The translations under genes were made by a program, and so were the position numbers. DNA of 64,000 nt from Polytrichum commune (Eukaryota; Streptophyta; Polytrichopsida; Polytrichales; Polytrichaceae): assembly GCA_950295325.1 (NCBI GenBank), contig OX485804.1, positions 19,158,001 through 19,222,000 on the forward strand, given 5' to 3'. The notes beneath the pieces were generated by a model that saw nothing but the letters and a program-made list of their open reading frames with translations, did no database searches and had not been told where the DNA came from. How positions within the stretch are numbered: position 1 is the stretch's first letter; every line of letters begins with the position of its first letter. Shown here in pieces: positions 1-11,449 of this stretch.

Positions 1-178
1 GACTCTAAATCTTTATAATTTTTTATTGAAGCATTGACTAAATTATGAGATATTGTCCTTGATGCTTATGCATCTACAATTCAAAAACAAATTCTTTTTG
101 TTTTTTTGTAAGTTTTAGAATTTAAGTCTTTTGTACATGACAAATATTTTATAATATGCACGATTGTATTTATTGTAG

Positions 179-544
179 GTGCATCTATTCATGCTTGCCG
201 TCATAATGGCCGACACTTTGTTGTATTTGAAAAAGACTCGGTAATTTTCGACGCAATATTAGCTCTTTTGTGTGATTCATTGCCACCTCCTATTGTCCAT
301 GGCTTGCAATCAATTAACATGGCATGCGAAGATGATGACAAGCCTCTTCGGAAAGTTCCAAGGAAATCTCGCTTAAGTTTGTAAGTTTGTTGGTTTGAAT
401 GATTTTTAAATTTTGGTTTTTCTTATCGACTATTTAGTCTTCCACCAATTCTTTCTAACATTTTTGGATATTGTGTGTAGAAAAATGAAGGAAGCAATGT
501 TCCCCCCCTCATTAATTGATTCTCCTTGTGTATGCCGAGTATGA
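179..544 (+). CDS. 3' two exons of an unidentified gene or transposon protein (5' part outside window)
   Basis: Two exons join cleanly. Exon A (179-380) follows a T-rich acceptor ending TTGTAG and ends at a strong donor GTAAGT. Exon B (481-544) follows an acceptor ending GTGTAG and reaches a TGA at 542-544. The open phase is kept across the join. The readable C-terminus is about 88 residues, starting ASIHACRHNGRHFVVFEKD and ending PCVCRV. The spacing of small residues, then GR, then an acidic pair after a hydrophobic strand faintly recalls the AdoMet-binding motif of N4/N6 DNA methylases, which some plant transposons carry. That is a guess from motif shape. The first exons lie left of the window, so family and completeness cannot be judged. 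Confidence 0.4.
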
Positions 545-3500
545 GGCGATACAGTTAGCAACTGTCATTACATCTCCAAGGCGAAGTAGATCTAAACATT
601 ATGATCTTCGTATCTTGACATTCATGGATATAGAGGCAGAGGAATGTAATGTTCGTGTTTGTAATAATAAGGAGAATAATAAATAATAAAATAAAATAAA
701 ATATAGGTGCATGAAGAGGTCTTGCACATGACTTGGTACATATGTGCACATTTTTTTTGTGGCAATTATCTAGTTTTTATAAAATAACCACTAAGAGTGG
801 ACATTGATTTGTGTGACCGTTGTCTAAAATCCCTAAACCCTATTGATTTCCACAACATCATTGTTTTATAGCTTTCATCATTGTTTCAAATGTTCATATG
901 AATTGGAGCAATCAATTGGCAAGTTAGTTTTCAGCATGTAACATGTGTTGATGTTTGAGTTACAAGTATGTGGTAATAGGATACTAAACCCACGGTGATG
1001 GGTATGTTTCTTGAATTTTTCTCACCCTAATCCACTCATTAGTTACTGCTCACCGCTCATATGATAGCACTCCCCGACACGACGCCAAGGCCTTGAGCCA
1101 AATCCCATGGGAACTCCAAGGCTAAGCCACCCAACATGGGAATAGCGCTTGGATTTTCCCTCGGTTTATAATACTATGTAGATTGCGTGATACGTCCCCG
1201 TGACAATGTTTAATCAATCTATCAAATGAGCACAAGTGACATAACGATGTGCAAGAAAGTGGCTATCATATTTTAAATGAGTTTCAATTGAGCAAGTGCA
1301 CGATGTATTTATGTGAGTTACACAGTTTAAATTTCATTGTTGCATTGCACAAATAATCACATGTATTATAATGTAGTTTGGTGCATTTTTGCTTTGGGGT
1401 GGGGGTGTGTCAACTCAAAGATGCATGACATCTAGCGCTAGCCACTACACCATGATATATAATCATGTGCTCTTGATCGCTATATCTAAATAAGGGGAGT
1501 CCAATTTTCAATCCGTTTTTTTGACAATTATTCATTGTAGATATGCTATGCAATACAAGTTATGTTGTGCAACTCTAATTGCATGGTTACAAGGGTTGAC
1601 ATGACACACGACACAATCTTGACGAACTGATAACAATGATAGTGGACAAATATAAGCTCAAGGTCATCATATATCTGAGAACATATTGAGCATTAGCCAT
1701 GTTGTTATCCAAGCACCATGGCATGTTAAACACCTTTTTTTCTCTCTCTCCCTCTACTTCACATACACCAAACACTAACAAGCATATGAATCCTAGGCAA
1801 TCAACCTACATCATTGGAACTTGTCCTATGTAAATGAAAATTTTGAAAATCTAGCACAATGGTAGATTTGCATTGTTTACCATCGACGTGGAACAATTAC
1901 ATAGGACTCGTAGGCTAGTAGTGAAGCGAACTTGAGCAATCAAAACTTTCTCCTACTGATGCTTAGTATATTATTGGAAGTTTTTATTTATTTTGAGAGG
2001 ACATTGAACCAGTAGCACCCAGAAGTAGGCGTTTGAATGAGACATCTCTACCGTAAAACAAATCTCAATGTTTGAAACGAATAGAATAGAATCATTGATT
2101 TCATAAACACAAGGAGACAACTTATTGGATTTTGGGGGAAAGGAGGTCAAAAAGAAGGAGTTTGATGAGGAGGGACCTTTCTACATGTGAAACATAAACT
2201 TAGTCACGCCTTTTCATATTGACGAATGAGACACGAGCTTGGCAAGAGTGGATTGGTGCATACAAGCCTTTAAAAAGTAACATCATGGTCACATATAATT
2301 TCATTGCCCATTTTTTGTTGGATTCATGACAACTTATTGTGAGTGACATGCAAGGTATGTGGTGTTATTTGGTTCAATTTTTCATCATCTCCTAATACCC
2401 ACTCATTAGACTTACACAACGTAACTTGTGTTGCATTAACATATCTATAATGAAGGACATCTAACAAAATCGCAATTCTCCTTATTTAGTTAGAGTTATC
2501 ATAAGTGCATGGTTGCTTAATCTTCAACTAATCACATAGGTCTTTTCAATTATGTTTTATTGTTGATCGTGGAGTAGTTGATAAATTTGAAGATGTAGTC
2601 CAATGTCTTTTAAACATATGTCATTATGGTGTTTGTTTTTTGATCCTCACCGAACCACACACCAATTGAATATAGGTGTCTAACTCATCTCATTACACCT
2701 ACATACCTTACGAAAAATGTTCCTCGTGCATTCACAATTCATTCCGTACATTCATATGCCAAGAAGTCCACACACACACAATGTAGTTGTCACATTGTCT
2801 AATTTTCACACTAAAATTGAGAAACAATGGCCTAATTCTTAATTACACACTCATTGTCTATAAGTGCCTATTCCATGCAAAATGCAATATAGATAAGCCA
2901 AATGAGCATAATTTGGTCACTTGTCTTAATTGTACACCTATATTTGAGTGACATGTGGATCTAGGAGCAAACATCATGAAGAAATTACAATAAAAAACTA
3001 TATATATGGAAAAATACATGTGTGTGGTTAAGGACCCAATTTACACCATGTCCCAAGTCTCACTTTGAAGTGAAGTCTCGACTTACATGGGCCTTAGAAA
3101 GTGAATGACAAATGCAAAAAATATGCATTTCATGGGACTTGGGTTGTCATAGTGCAAAGGGCAAAGTCCAATAGAAGTTTTGAGTCTCATGCACTATGCA
3201 AAGTTCCAAGTATGCTAAATAAACATATTGTCAAGGGACATATGAAAATTGTCACACAAGACCACATCCAGATGGTTATAAAAGCCTCTTCTTAATCATC
3301 CCACAATGTACTCATAAGTAATTATCACTTCAAAAGTATATCATAAACATATGTCTCAAGGTTTTGATGAAAATCTTGATACAAGTGGCTAGAATCATAA
3401 ATACCATAAAGTGACGAAAGTTGCATTATATTCTTGAGTGGTGGATTTCTCAAAACATGTTGAACACCAGTCATTGAATATAGCTATTGATGAATTTTCG

Positions 3501-4088
3501 TGACTAGACTTTTGATGCGATAGACAAGTTCAATAGCTACATTTGAAAAATTTATATGCAAAAAAAGTGATCTCTTTGGAGGAAATATGATCCATTTGAA
3601 GTTGCAAGCCCCATTTCGGAACATTTTATCATTGAAAGGTAAACCGAACGATTAATCTTATGAAACTTATTTGACGGGACCTAAATTGGGACTTCCCCTT
3701 GGAGTTGGGTCTTCCCTTTTGATCAAACCAACTCCAAGGGCGAGTCCCAACTTTTTCATAGCATACTACTTGTTATGTAGGATATCGAGACTTACAATCG
3801 AAACCTAGTTCAAAGCCACAAACAATGAGGTTTTGCTCTACACCAATCACATTGCTTGAACAAAATGGGAGTAGGAATTGGGATGTAACATAGAAAGGTC
3901 CTAAAAGACATTTGGACAGTGTGCTACACATTTTCGACTATTTCAAGATCAACAATCAACACAATTGGGCGACCTAAATTTCCCTTTAAGAGGAAAGGTA
4001 ATATCCGTTTTGATTTTGAGGATGAATAAGACATTCCTACGAGCTCCATTAAAGTATGAAGAAAATGACCAAGAGGGTGTGGCGGTGA
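545..4088. other. Intergenic, no gene seen
   Basis: AT-rich sequence without a convincing coding region. It holds one copy of a G/C-skewed transposon-end family near 970-1075 and one degraded copy of a roughly 250-bp dispersed repeat near 2890-3000, both listed separately. Only short chance open frames occur. Confidence 0.6.
965..1076. repeat. Copy 1 of a transposon-end-like repeat (ACTGCTCACCGCTCAT type)
   Basis: The stretch contains ATAGGATACTA, then TTACTGCTCACCGCTC and ATGATAGCACTCCCC. The same ordered elements occur in the same orientation at about 24738-24815 and in reverse complement at about 63764-63890. The order (ATAGGATACTA, CTCAC-rich block, GATAGCACTCCCC) is kept in copy 1 and the last copy, so this is one repeat family, probably one end of a transposon. 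Confidence 0.5.
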
Positions 4089-4510
4089 ATGAGTGGCGTG
4101 GGAAAATTTGGGCATAGGTTGACAAAATTGCTCTTATTATGGCCCATAGTCAGTGGAATCAGTGGAACACATGTTCTTCAGCTGTCCACTCGCTTACCTA
4201 GGGTGGCGATATGTTGCCAACATCATTTGGCATTTCTTTGCCAAAAGAGAGAATCTCGCTTCACGGAAATCCTTTTCTACGATGCAATGCCTCTTTGATC
4301 AAACTTTGTGCAAGACACTTAAACGGTTCAGTCGCATCTGGTTCTTCTTGAGGAGTGGTCTTCCATGGATTATCTAGTGCCAACAAAACAACCTGATGTT
4401 TAACGAGCTATAATGATCCGTTGAGAAAACACATCAAGTCATTTGGGACGCCATGCAAGATTATGACATGATTGAGTGGAAATGGACTATCACATATTTG
4501 AATAAGGCCC
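4089..4510 (+). pseudogene. Relic of a LINE-type reverse transcriptase C-terminus (zf-RVT region)
   Basis: A readable frame from 4153 gives ESVEHMFFSCPLAYLGWRY, followed by FSRIWFFLRSGLPWII and a stop, then CQQNNLMFNEL in the same frame. The pattern of a cysteine followed by ESxxHxFxxCPxA, then an LRxGLxWxIW-type block and xxRNxxxF, is that of the zinc-binding C-terminal domain of plant non-LTR (LINE) reverse transcriptases. Frame changes and in-frame stops show it is dead. No polymerase or endonuclease domain is readable around it, so it is a 5'-truncated fragment. Confidence 0.55.
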
Positions 4511-4777
4511 CGGACGTGGCCTACCAAGATGTTCTTAACGAATCCGATTCAACTTGGGGGTCAAAGATCTTACCGTGACCTGGAGTAATTCAGTGATCAC
4601 GTGGAAGATTAAGCCCCAAATGGTTTCCCCTCGGTGTGCCTTGTTTCTCCCAAGGTGGTTGTACTTTGGTTCCTTTCTTGCAATTGAAACTTTTCCAATG
4701 CGTGTCAGAAGAAGAAGAAAAGAATACAAATATGGCCTCAATCGGAATTCAGTAGTAGTCTCATAGTAATCGTGCAC

Positions 4778-5282
4778 TTAGGGCCACTTCACACATGAGA
4801 CTGAGAGACTGTGACCATTACACTTCAAGCACTCTCATTGGTGGAAAAGGCGGAGCCGGTCCAAGTTCGCTTCACACTACGCTTGAGGGACCAACGGAGT
4901 ATGCGAATGCAAGATGGATGTAAAGTCGACATGGATTTCTACATGGCATCGAATGTATCTTGTTGCATGGTTACTTGGACTATTTTCAAAAACCACCTCT
5001 TGAAGGTAGGTCTAACACAAAACTGAGAGATCATGGCACTCCGAACACTCACAACCGTTGATTTATTCTATTTTATCACGTGTGAGGATCGGCACGAATA
5101 GAGATTCATTGAAATAGCATTTGGTTGAGGGCCCGGTCACATACGACTTCACACTACACTTGAGGGTCCGTGACCACATTACATGATTTTGGAGGTGTGT
5201 TGGGATGGCCTTTGGACACTTTCTTGTGGGCTCTCACAATTTCATGGTCACGGCTCTTGGCTCGTGTGTGAAGTGGCCCTTA
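4778..5282 (+). mobile_element. Tourist/PIF-Harbinger-like MITE, copy 1
   Basis: The element proper is 4781-5279 (499 bp). It begins GGGCCACTTCACACATGAG and ends with the inverted CTCGTGTGTGAAGTGGCCC. It is flanked on both sides by TTA (4778-4780 and 5280-5282), the 3-bp TWA target duplication typical of PIF/Harbinger elements. A second copy lies at 6252-6756 in the opposite orientation. No transposase is encoded, so it is non-autonomous. Confidence 0.75.
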
Positions 5283-5699
5283 GTGAAGGTCCTCGGAGAA
5301 GTGAGCTTGAGAAGGGGGGGGGGGGAACAAATTCTTAAATATCAAAAAATTTAAAATCATGTTTAACTTTGCCTGCTTAAATGTGCATTGTGCAGAGAAG
5401 GTATTGACCATTCATACAGTTTCACATGCTGTGTGTGTCATTCCTCTTGTCCGGTTTCCAAACACTGTAATGTGACCAATCACGGGTGCTTTCTAGTGAT
5501 GAGCAAGCTTTTTGGTACCCTGCACTAAAGTACTGGAGCGGGAAGGGAGCAGGTTCAGGTTCCCCATGAAACCCGGGAGTCCACTCCTATAATGTCCAAT
5601 GCAAACTACACTGATTACCTCAATTAGCGAGGGCCGGCTAATAGTGCATGTGTGCCATCATAAGATCCAATGTTTTAGGAGCCCAAAGTGTGAAAGTGC

Positions 5700-5876
5700 C
5701 GAAAACTCTCATGCCTAGGTCACACCCAAATTTTCGTCTAGCTCTAGCCGTGAAATTATTGGGGATTCTATTGGAGTAATAGGTGTTGGCCCATCACTTC
5801 TCACCCTGTTACAGCCGTAGATGCTGATGGACGGTGTTTGAATTGGCCGGTGTGATCGAACCCCTCAATGCAAGCT
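5700..5876 (+). repeat. Dispersed repeat, copy 1 of 2 (GCCGTGAAATT family)
   Basis: This segment (CTCATGCCTAGGTCACACC, then GCCGTGAAATTATTGGGGAT, ending in a GGTGTGATCGAACCCCT-type tail) is repeated in the same orientation at about 8918-9083. The similarity is interrupted and covers about 160 bp. No coding potential is visible. Confidence 0.45.
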
Positions 5877-6248
5877 CTTTTCAGTTTCTCATTGTTAGGA
5901 GATGCCGCATGTTGAGTGGCCCCGATTGGAGAATAAGCAGTAGAAGCCTCTTCGAGCTCATCAAAATATGATATGCACTTTACAAACACCTTAGAGCACG
6001 CATTTGTTGTCTTGAAATGTATGGTAAATGAGCATGTGTTCATGAATTTGGTATCACTCAATACAATTTTCAATCCTTGCTTGTTTTGAGATTTGGCAAA
6101 ATTGAATGCACGTTCTGAGAATTGGTACCACACGCACTACAGATGAATCCCATTTTTTAACTCAAAACTTGTTCACCAAAATTCCACAACAAACATTGAG
6201 TGAATATCACTCAAAACAACCATTTCCTAGGCTTGGGAAGTTAAGTGT

Positions 6249-6759
6249 TAAGGGTCACTTCACACACCAGCCAAGAGCTGTGACCATGAAATTGGGAGAG
6301 CCGAACAGAAAGTGTCCAAAGGCCGTCCCAACACACCTCCAAAATCATGTAGTGTGATCACGGACCCTCGACTATAGTGTGAAGTCATATGTGACTAGGC
6401 CCTCAACCAAATGCTATTTCAATGTATCTCTATTCATGCGAGTCCTCAAACATGATAAAATAGAATAAATCAACGGTTGTGAACATACAGAGTATCATGG
6501 TCTCCTGGTTTCGTGTTAGACCTACCTCCAAGAGATGGATTTTAAAAACAGTCCAAGTGATTGTGAAACACGATTCATTAGATGCCATGTAGGAATCCAT
6601 GTAGACTTTACATCCATCTTGCATTCACATACTACTCCATTGGTCCCTCAAGCGTAGTGTGAAGTAGCGAACTTGGACCGGCTCTGCCTTTTCCACCAAT
6701 GAGAGTGCTTGAAGTGTAATGGTCACAGGCTCTCAGTCTCGTGTGTGAAGTGGTCCTAA
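6249..6759 (-). mobile_element. Tourist/PIF-Harbinger-like MITE, copy 2 (inverted)
   Basis: The element proper is 6252-6756 (505 bp). It is the reverse complement of the 4781-5279 element over essentially its whole length, with scattered substitutions and small indels. It has its own 3-bp TAA duplication at 6249-6251 and 6757-6759. The different flanking triplets (TTA versus TAA) mean two separate insertions, not one duplicated segment. Confidence 0.75.
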
Positions 6760-8400
6760 CTGGGTACATGAACGACGAGCGTATGTTGCATTTCCACTTT
6801 TAGGTTTTGAACAAAGCAATCAATCATGGCACCCCATTATACCGGCTCCATCATACCTTTCTCCGTGAAAGTGGGAGCTGCATGAGTGGAGAATATATTC
6901 TCAGCGAGTTCCCACCTCGTTCCCCAAGTTCCCACTCTCCTTAGTAGAAATAGAATAAGAATAAAAGATAATATTCTCGGTGTCTATATTCACCGATGTG
7001 AATGGGGAGCCCGTTCTACTTGACTTTCATCATGTTTTACCAAGCTTCAAGGTAAGGTCGTTTCCTTCGTTTTGGGAGGCTTGGGATTTATGTCATATGC
7101 ATAAATTCATACGTCGTGGATGGAGGGGTTCTACTAGGAAAAAAGTTCCCTACAAGATCAAGCGCCGATTTTTCCAATTTCATACCACGAGACTAATTTG
7201 GGATCTTTGAGTCTATTTCTAAAGTCAAAATTCCTTAAAATAATCAATGACATGTTGTAATATGATTCAATGCGTTTTCATCTTCGCAATGGAGGAGTTT
7301 ACGTAGACACCCCAAGTCCTTAGCCCTTTCGAGAGGTGGGATCCTCCCTCTAGTATATATGTATCCACATACATGACGATGGTTGCAACATCGTCTTATT
7401 TCTAACAAGGATGGGTTTTTAGCAGGGGTTGGGTATTTGAGGTTTTATTTTATTCTATTTTAATATCATTTGGGTTTGTAGACCATGCAAGAACCTTCGT
7501 GCCTATGTCTAACTATCCTTGTGTGGTATTAGGATGGTATTGACCCAAATGGGAACTTGGATATAGAAGGATCCTTTCAGCTTGTGATACCCATCAAGTA
7601 TCGATATTTGGTTGATATTATAATTTTGTTACCAATCAATGGTTATTCAATATCATGATTGATGTTGTGTATTGATACCATGCATTCACCTATATACCAA
7701 CCCAACACTAGACCTTACATAGTCACCCTTTCTTAACCCTTTATTGCACGAGTTTGTTTCCAAATGAAAACATAGGCCCATATAGCTTGTAATTTTGATT
7801 ACTTGTGTTCAATGTTTTTTGGAAAATTGTAGATCTATAAAGCAAAACAGAAACTAAACTATGACATTTAGTTCATTAACTTAGTTGAACTCAAAACAAT
7901 CAAAATCATCTTCAAAGTGGAAATCGAAGTTGACCAATAGAAAATTCCAAGGAAACTCCTCGAAGAATCAAAGGATTAGACTATGGCGAAAAAGTGCACC
8001 GGTCAAGAATTTTAGGGGAATGGAGCAATTTGATTGGCTATGAAATGGGCTCTTCACCGGCCGGGGTTTACACTATGGCCAAGACTTCTCCGGTGAAGAA
8101 CTTCAAGAATGGATTAAAAAACGACATGGCTACCAACATGGCAACATTTGTTTTGCTAGGGGAGTTCTCCAAAGGTCAAGTTTCTTGAACAACTTCGAGC
8201 CCTTGGACAAGAAACTTGACCTCCATAAAACTCTAGGTCGAGACGTTTTTTTGAATGTTTGATCCATCTTGTCTGCCATACCCAACGTTGCCTTAGATAA
8301 CCTTGTCTTGGGCTGAAATACTTGACTAACTCGTGCACTTGTTCACCGTACTCTAAACCATTCCTCAAAACGAAACATGATGCCACGAGAACAAGCTCAA
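6760..8400. other. Intergenic, no gene seen
   Basis: Short frames only, none with recognisable composition or motifs. No repeat boundary could be set with confidence. Confidence 0.5.
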
Positions 8401-8545
8401 ATTAAAGACACCTTTCTAGGTCTGCATTACAGCTATCAATTTCTGAAAGTAAGTGGCCAGCCCGTTGGGTTATGATCTGTGCCCCAGGCCTTTGCAGAAA
8501 CTCTGGCTTGTATGGGTCAAGTTAAGTTAGCAGCCATTCTGCATC

Positions 8546-8921
8546 AGAGCATCTCCACCCTTGGGCAGAAAGGCAGGCTTTCGAAATGCGCTTTGAAGGG
8601 CTCCAAGCATGCACTAAATTTTTTTAGGGTGGCACTCCCCCACCGTTACTTGCATACTGGCTCTTCAAGCCGAAAAATTGTCAAGAATATTCCCTGATTC
8701 CCAAAAGTGGCACGATTCACTAAATCGCAAGTGGATGAGGCCCCGGAATGTGGGCGCAGCAAGAGCAACGCTCACCCGCGAGGATAGTGAGTGGAGCCGG
8801 AAGTTTGAAAAGCCCTGGCAATCAAGGCCTTGGTGTTGGGGAGGGGTGGGGCAGGTTTTTCTCCAAGGCCGCGTTAAAGGGCTTGCCAAGTCCCTTTAAC
8901 GCGGCAGGGTGGAGATGCTCT
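8546..8921. mobile_element. Short non-autonomous DNA element with 16-bp TIR
   Basis: It begins AGAGCATCTCCACCCT and ends with the exact inverse AGGGTGGAGATGCTCT, about 376 bp apart. GAGCATCTCC ends are common in plant MITEs. Near the right end sits a perfect 14-bp hairpin (8868-8881 with 8892-8905, stem GCCGCGTTAAAGGG). No clear target-site duplication could be set, so the superfamily stays open. Confidence 0.55.
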
Positions 8922-9083
8922 CATGCCTCCATCACACCAAACTTTATGTCCAATTCCAGCCGTGAAATTGTTGGGGATTATGTTTAGAACTAGATGTTGG
9001 TCCACTATTTTTCACACTATTACAACATGACATGTGTTGACCAATGGTGCTAGAAGTGATTGGTGTGATCAACCCCTTAGACC
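8918..9083 (+). repeat. Dispersed repeat, copy 2 of 2 (GCCGTGAAATT family)
   Basis: Same-orientation relative of about 5700-5876, sharing CTCATGCCT, GCCGTGAAATTGTTGGGGAT and a GGTGTGATCAACCCCTTAG tail. It directly follows the 8546-8921 element. Confidence 0.45.
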
Positions 9084-9094
9084 CTGGCTAGTAG

Positions 9095-9362
9095 CACTAG
9101 AAGAAAACTTGCCCATCGCAACCATCCATCGCGATTTGCCCATTGTGACTCGTGGCAAGAAAAATGAATAAATAAATCATAGTGGTTTGGCAACCGGAGG
9201 GTTTGCTTACCCATTGTCCAAGAACTGCAACCAAAAATCTCCGGTTGGCAACCAACATGATGTGTTTACGTTTTTTCTTTTTCTTTTTCTTTTTTCTTTT
9301 GCCATGAGTCGCAATGGCCAAGTCACAACGGATGGTTGTAATGGACAAGGTTTCTTCTAGTG
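9095..9362. mobile_element. CACTA-like MITE
   Basis: The ends are CACTAGAAGAAAAC and the inverse GTTTCTTCTAGTG (one mismatch just inside), and the imperfect terminal inverted repeat extends about 65 bp. CACTA plus an A-rich run is the signature of the CACTA (En/Spm) superfamily. The flanking triplets are TAG and TAC, a near match to a 3-bp duplication. Length is 268 bp with no transposase. A T/C-rich run lies inside. Confidence 0.6.
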
Positions 9363-9684
9363 TACTAGTAACACATTTTGACATCTCCAAAATGATTTTA
9401 CACTTTGGACAAGCATGCATTTACATATACCGTGATGTCGGAGTGAGGAAGCTCTTTACTTATATTTCCTTTGCGTGGAAGAACTTCTTCCACTTACTTA
9501 GGGACAAAGGAAATATGGCATGTGAACGAACCTTTCAATCATCCAACATAATATTGAACCACTTATATGTTTGTGGTTGATTTGTCTCAAAAGACTTGGA
9601 CTCAGTTAGTTTGTGGTCTCATTTGGAACTAATTATGGTGTCAAATCAACCAAGAATAATAACCTTCATGTTGCACACTACTTA

Positions 9685-9712
9685 AGGATTATTATTATTA
9701 TTATTATTATTT
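9685..9712. repeat. Trinucleotide (ATT)n microsatellite
   Basis: About eight uninterrupted TTA units. Intergenic. Confidence 0.7.
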
Positions 9713-9944
9713 GATTTGTTTTGTGTTAGATGAATGAGAGGTATGCTTGCATGCAATTATCCCCTTTCTCCTACTTAGATTTGAAGGGCTTGTCTTTTGT
9801 CACTAACACTTTAATTTGTTACAAATTATGCCTAGTTCACATCCATTTTTTTGGGAGTCTCTTGCTTGTATATAGGCTTTGGTTTGGTTACACGAGGGCC
9901 AAGGGGGTTTCTTTAAGTGAATAAGGTAGATGTGCTTGAATCCA

Positions 9945-10165
9945 ACATACCAATAATATGCACACCTATATTTGAGTGGTACATGGTTAGGTGTGGATCT
10001 AAGAACTAGCACACAAAAAACATGTGAATAAAAAAGATTGGACTATGTGCTCAAAATATGTTGATAATTATATGTACAATAGTCAATATGATTGGGGAGA
10101 CCCCTACAACCACTTAATGAGCACAAGAATCTACTATGACAATGAATAAGATATTCATATGAGCT
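9945..10165 (+). repeat. Dispersed about 250-bp repeat family, copy A
   Basis: Contains CACCTATATTTGAGTGGTAC, AGATTGGACTATGTGCTCAA, GATTGGGGAGACCCC and AGATATTCATATGAGCTCGG. These blocks recur in the same order at 10315-10545, about 16150-16330 and, reverse complemented, about 44760-44970. Partial copies are at about 2890-3000 and 54105-54180. No protein is encoded; a MITE or SINE origin is likely, but no ends were fixed. Confidence 0.6.
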
Positions 10166-10314
10166 CGGGAAATTATGACTCGACGAATGGCTATTGGCAT
10201 AATTTGGACTTGCTATTCATGTTGCACTAATTGAGTGTTTCATATCCTACAATAATTGAGTGCAAAGAGACAAGCATCCAAACAACACACATGTCTACTT
10301 GAAGTAGACATGCC

Positions 10315-10545
10315 TAAGTTGGTTACTTATCTTAATTGGACACCTATATATGAGTGGTTTGTGATTGTGTGGGGCTCCAAGAACGGATACCGAAAGGACA
10401 CATGTTTCAAAGAGATTGGACGAAGTGCTAATAATTCAATAATGTTATGAGCTCAATATTGAACATAATTGGGGTACTTGTATGACCTCTTAACGAGCAC
10501 AAGAATATTCACTTTGATAACAATATAAGATATTCATATGAGCTC
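10315..10545 (+). repeat. Dispersed about 250-bp repeat family, copy B
   Basis: Same order of blocks as copy A, starting TTGGTTACTTATCTTAATTG and ending AGATATTCATATGAGCTC. It lies about 370 bp downstream of copy A, in direct orientation. Confidence 0.6.
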
Positions 10546-10653
10546 TGAAAAGTAACCATTTAGAACCCATCTACCCTAAACCCACCTTACACTTGAGCTT
10601 TCAACTTGAGACTCACTTCAACTGTTACAAGCACTACACTGAATATTGCATTT

Positions 10654-11010
10654 CGCGTCACTTGGTATTTTATATCATTGTGGTAACTTTCTTAATGACA
10701 CTTCTCATGAATAAGTTTACAACTACTATCATCCCAACTTACTTTTAGTTCATCTAAAATGCCAATTATTGAAACAAACTTTGGTAAATTCTACATCCTA
10801 ACATTATGTTGCAAAAAATATTGTCATGCATAATTGAAATTTGGATGAAAAATTACTCAATAAGTGACAATAATTGCAACATTGTAAATCTATAATGCCC
10901 AATTTTTTTATAAGGAAATGACAAATAGTGTTAGGTTTACGTTTAGTGTTGGTGATACGACATGGCGGTTTACAATTAGTATTGAGCAAGACAAAGAAAA
11001 TTGTGACACT
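10654..11010 (+). mobile_element. CACTA-like element fragment, related to 46776-47160
   Basis: It starts CACTACACTGAATATTGC and is followed by TCATTGTGGTAACTTTCTTA, CTCATGAATAAGTTTACAA, ATAATTGAAATTTGGATGAA and GGTTTACGTTTAGTG. The same blocks in the same order occur at about 46776-47140. CACTACAC-type ends suggest a CACTA-superfamily non-autonomous element. The right end is not clear here. Confidence 0.45.
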
Positions 11011-11449
11011 AGATAGAGTTGACATACCCATTTCCAACCCCCTAATCTTAATACATAGAGTACCCCTAAAGTCGTGAAGTTCAACACATATAGCCGTCAT
11101 TTTCTAATGTGATGGAAAAAGTTGTGAAGTTTCACACATGTCGCTGTCACATTCAACGTGATAAAAAAAGTAAGTTAAAAGGGCACAAATTTGGGTTCCT
11201 TGAAAAGGACACTAATTGTACTCAAGTTTCCATCTCTTAGTTATCAAAAATAAGTCGACTTGTATGTGAATATGGATCATGAGAGAATCTTGTCATTAAG
11301 AATTTACAATAATTTCAAAACTTGAAAACAAACGACGATTTCTTTTTTGTTAAACTTTGTGATATAAATTTCCAGACCTGTGAAAAATCACTCCAACATT
11401 ACACCCGTACAACACTTACGTGAAATTGCTTACGTTACTGACTTATGTT

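Noticed and set aside
4811-5026. Short frame within the MITE
   Set aside because: The same frame is not kept in the second MITE copy; the element is non-coding.
5801-6133. 110-codon frame on the minus strand
   Set aside because: Part of it overlaps a dispersed repeat and no family features are visible.
8868-8905. Perfect GC hairpin that looks like a bacterial terminator
   Set aside because: It sits inside a plant MITE-like element, has no T-tract and no upstream gene.
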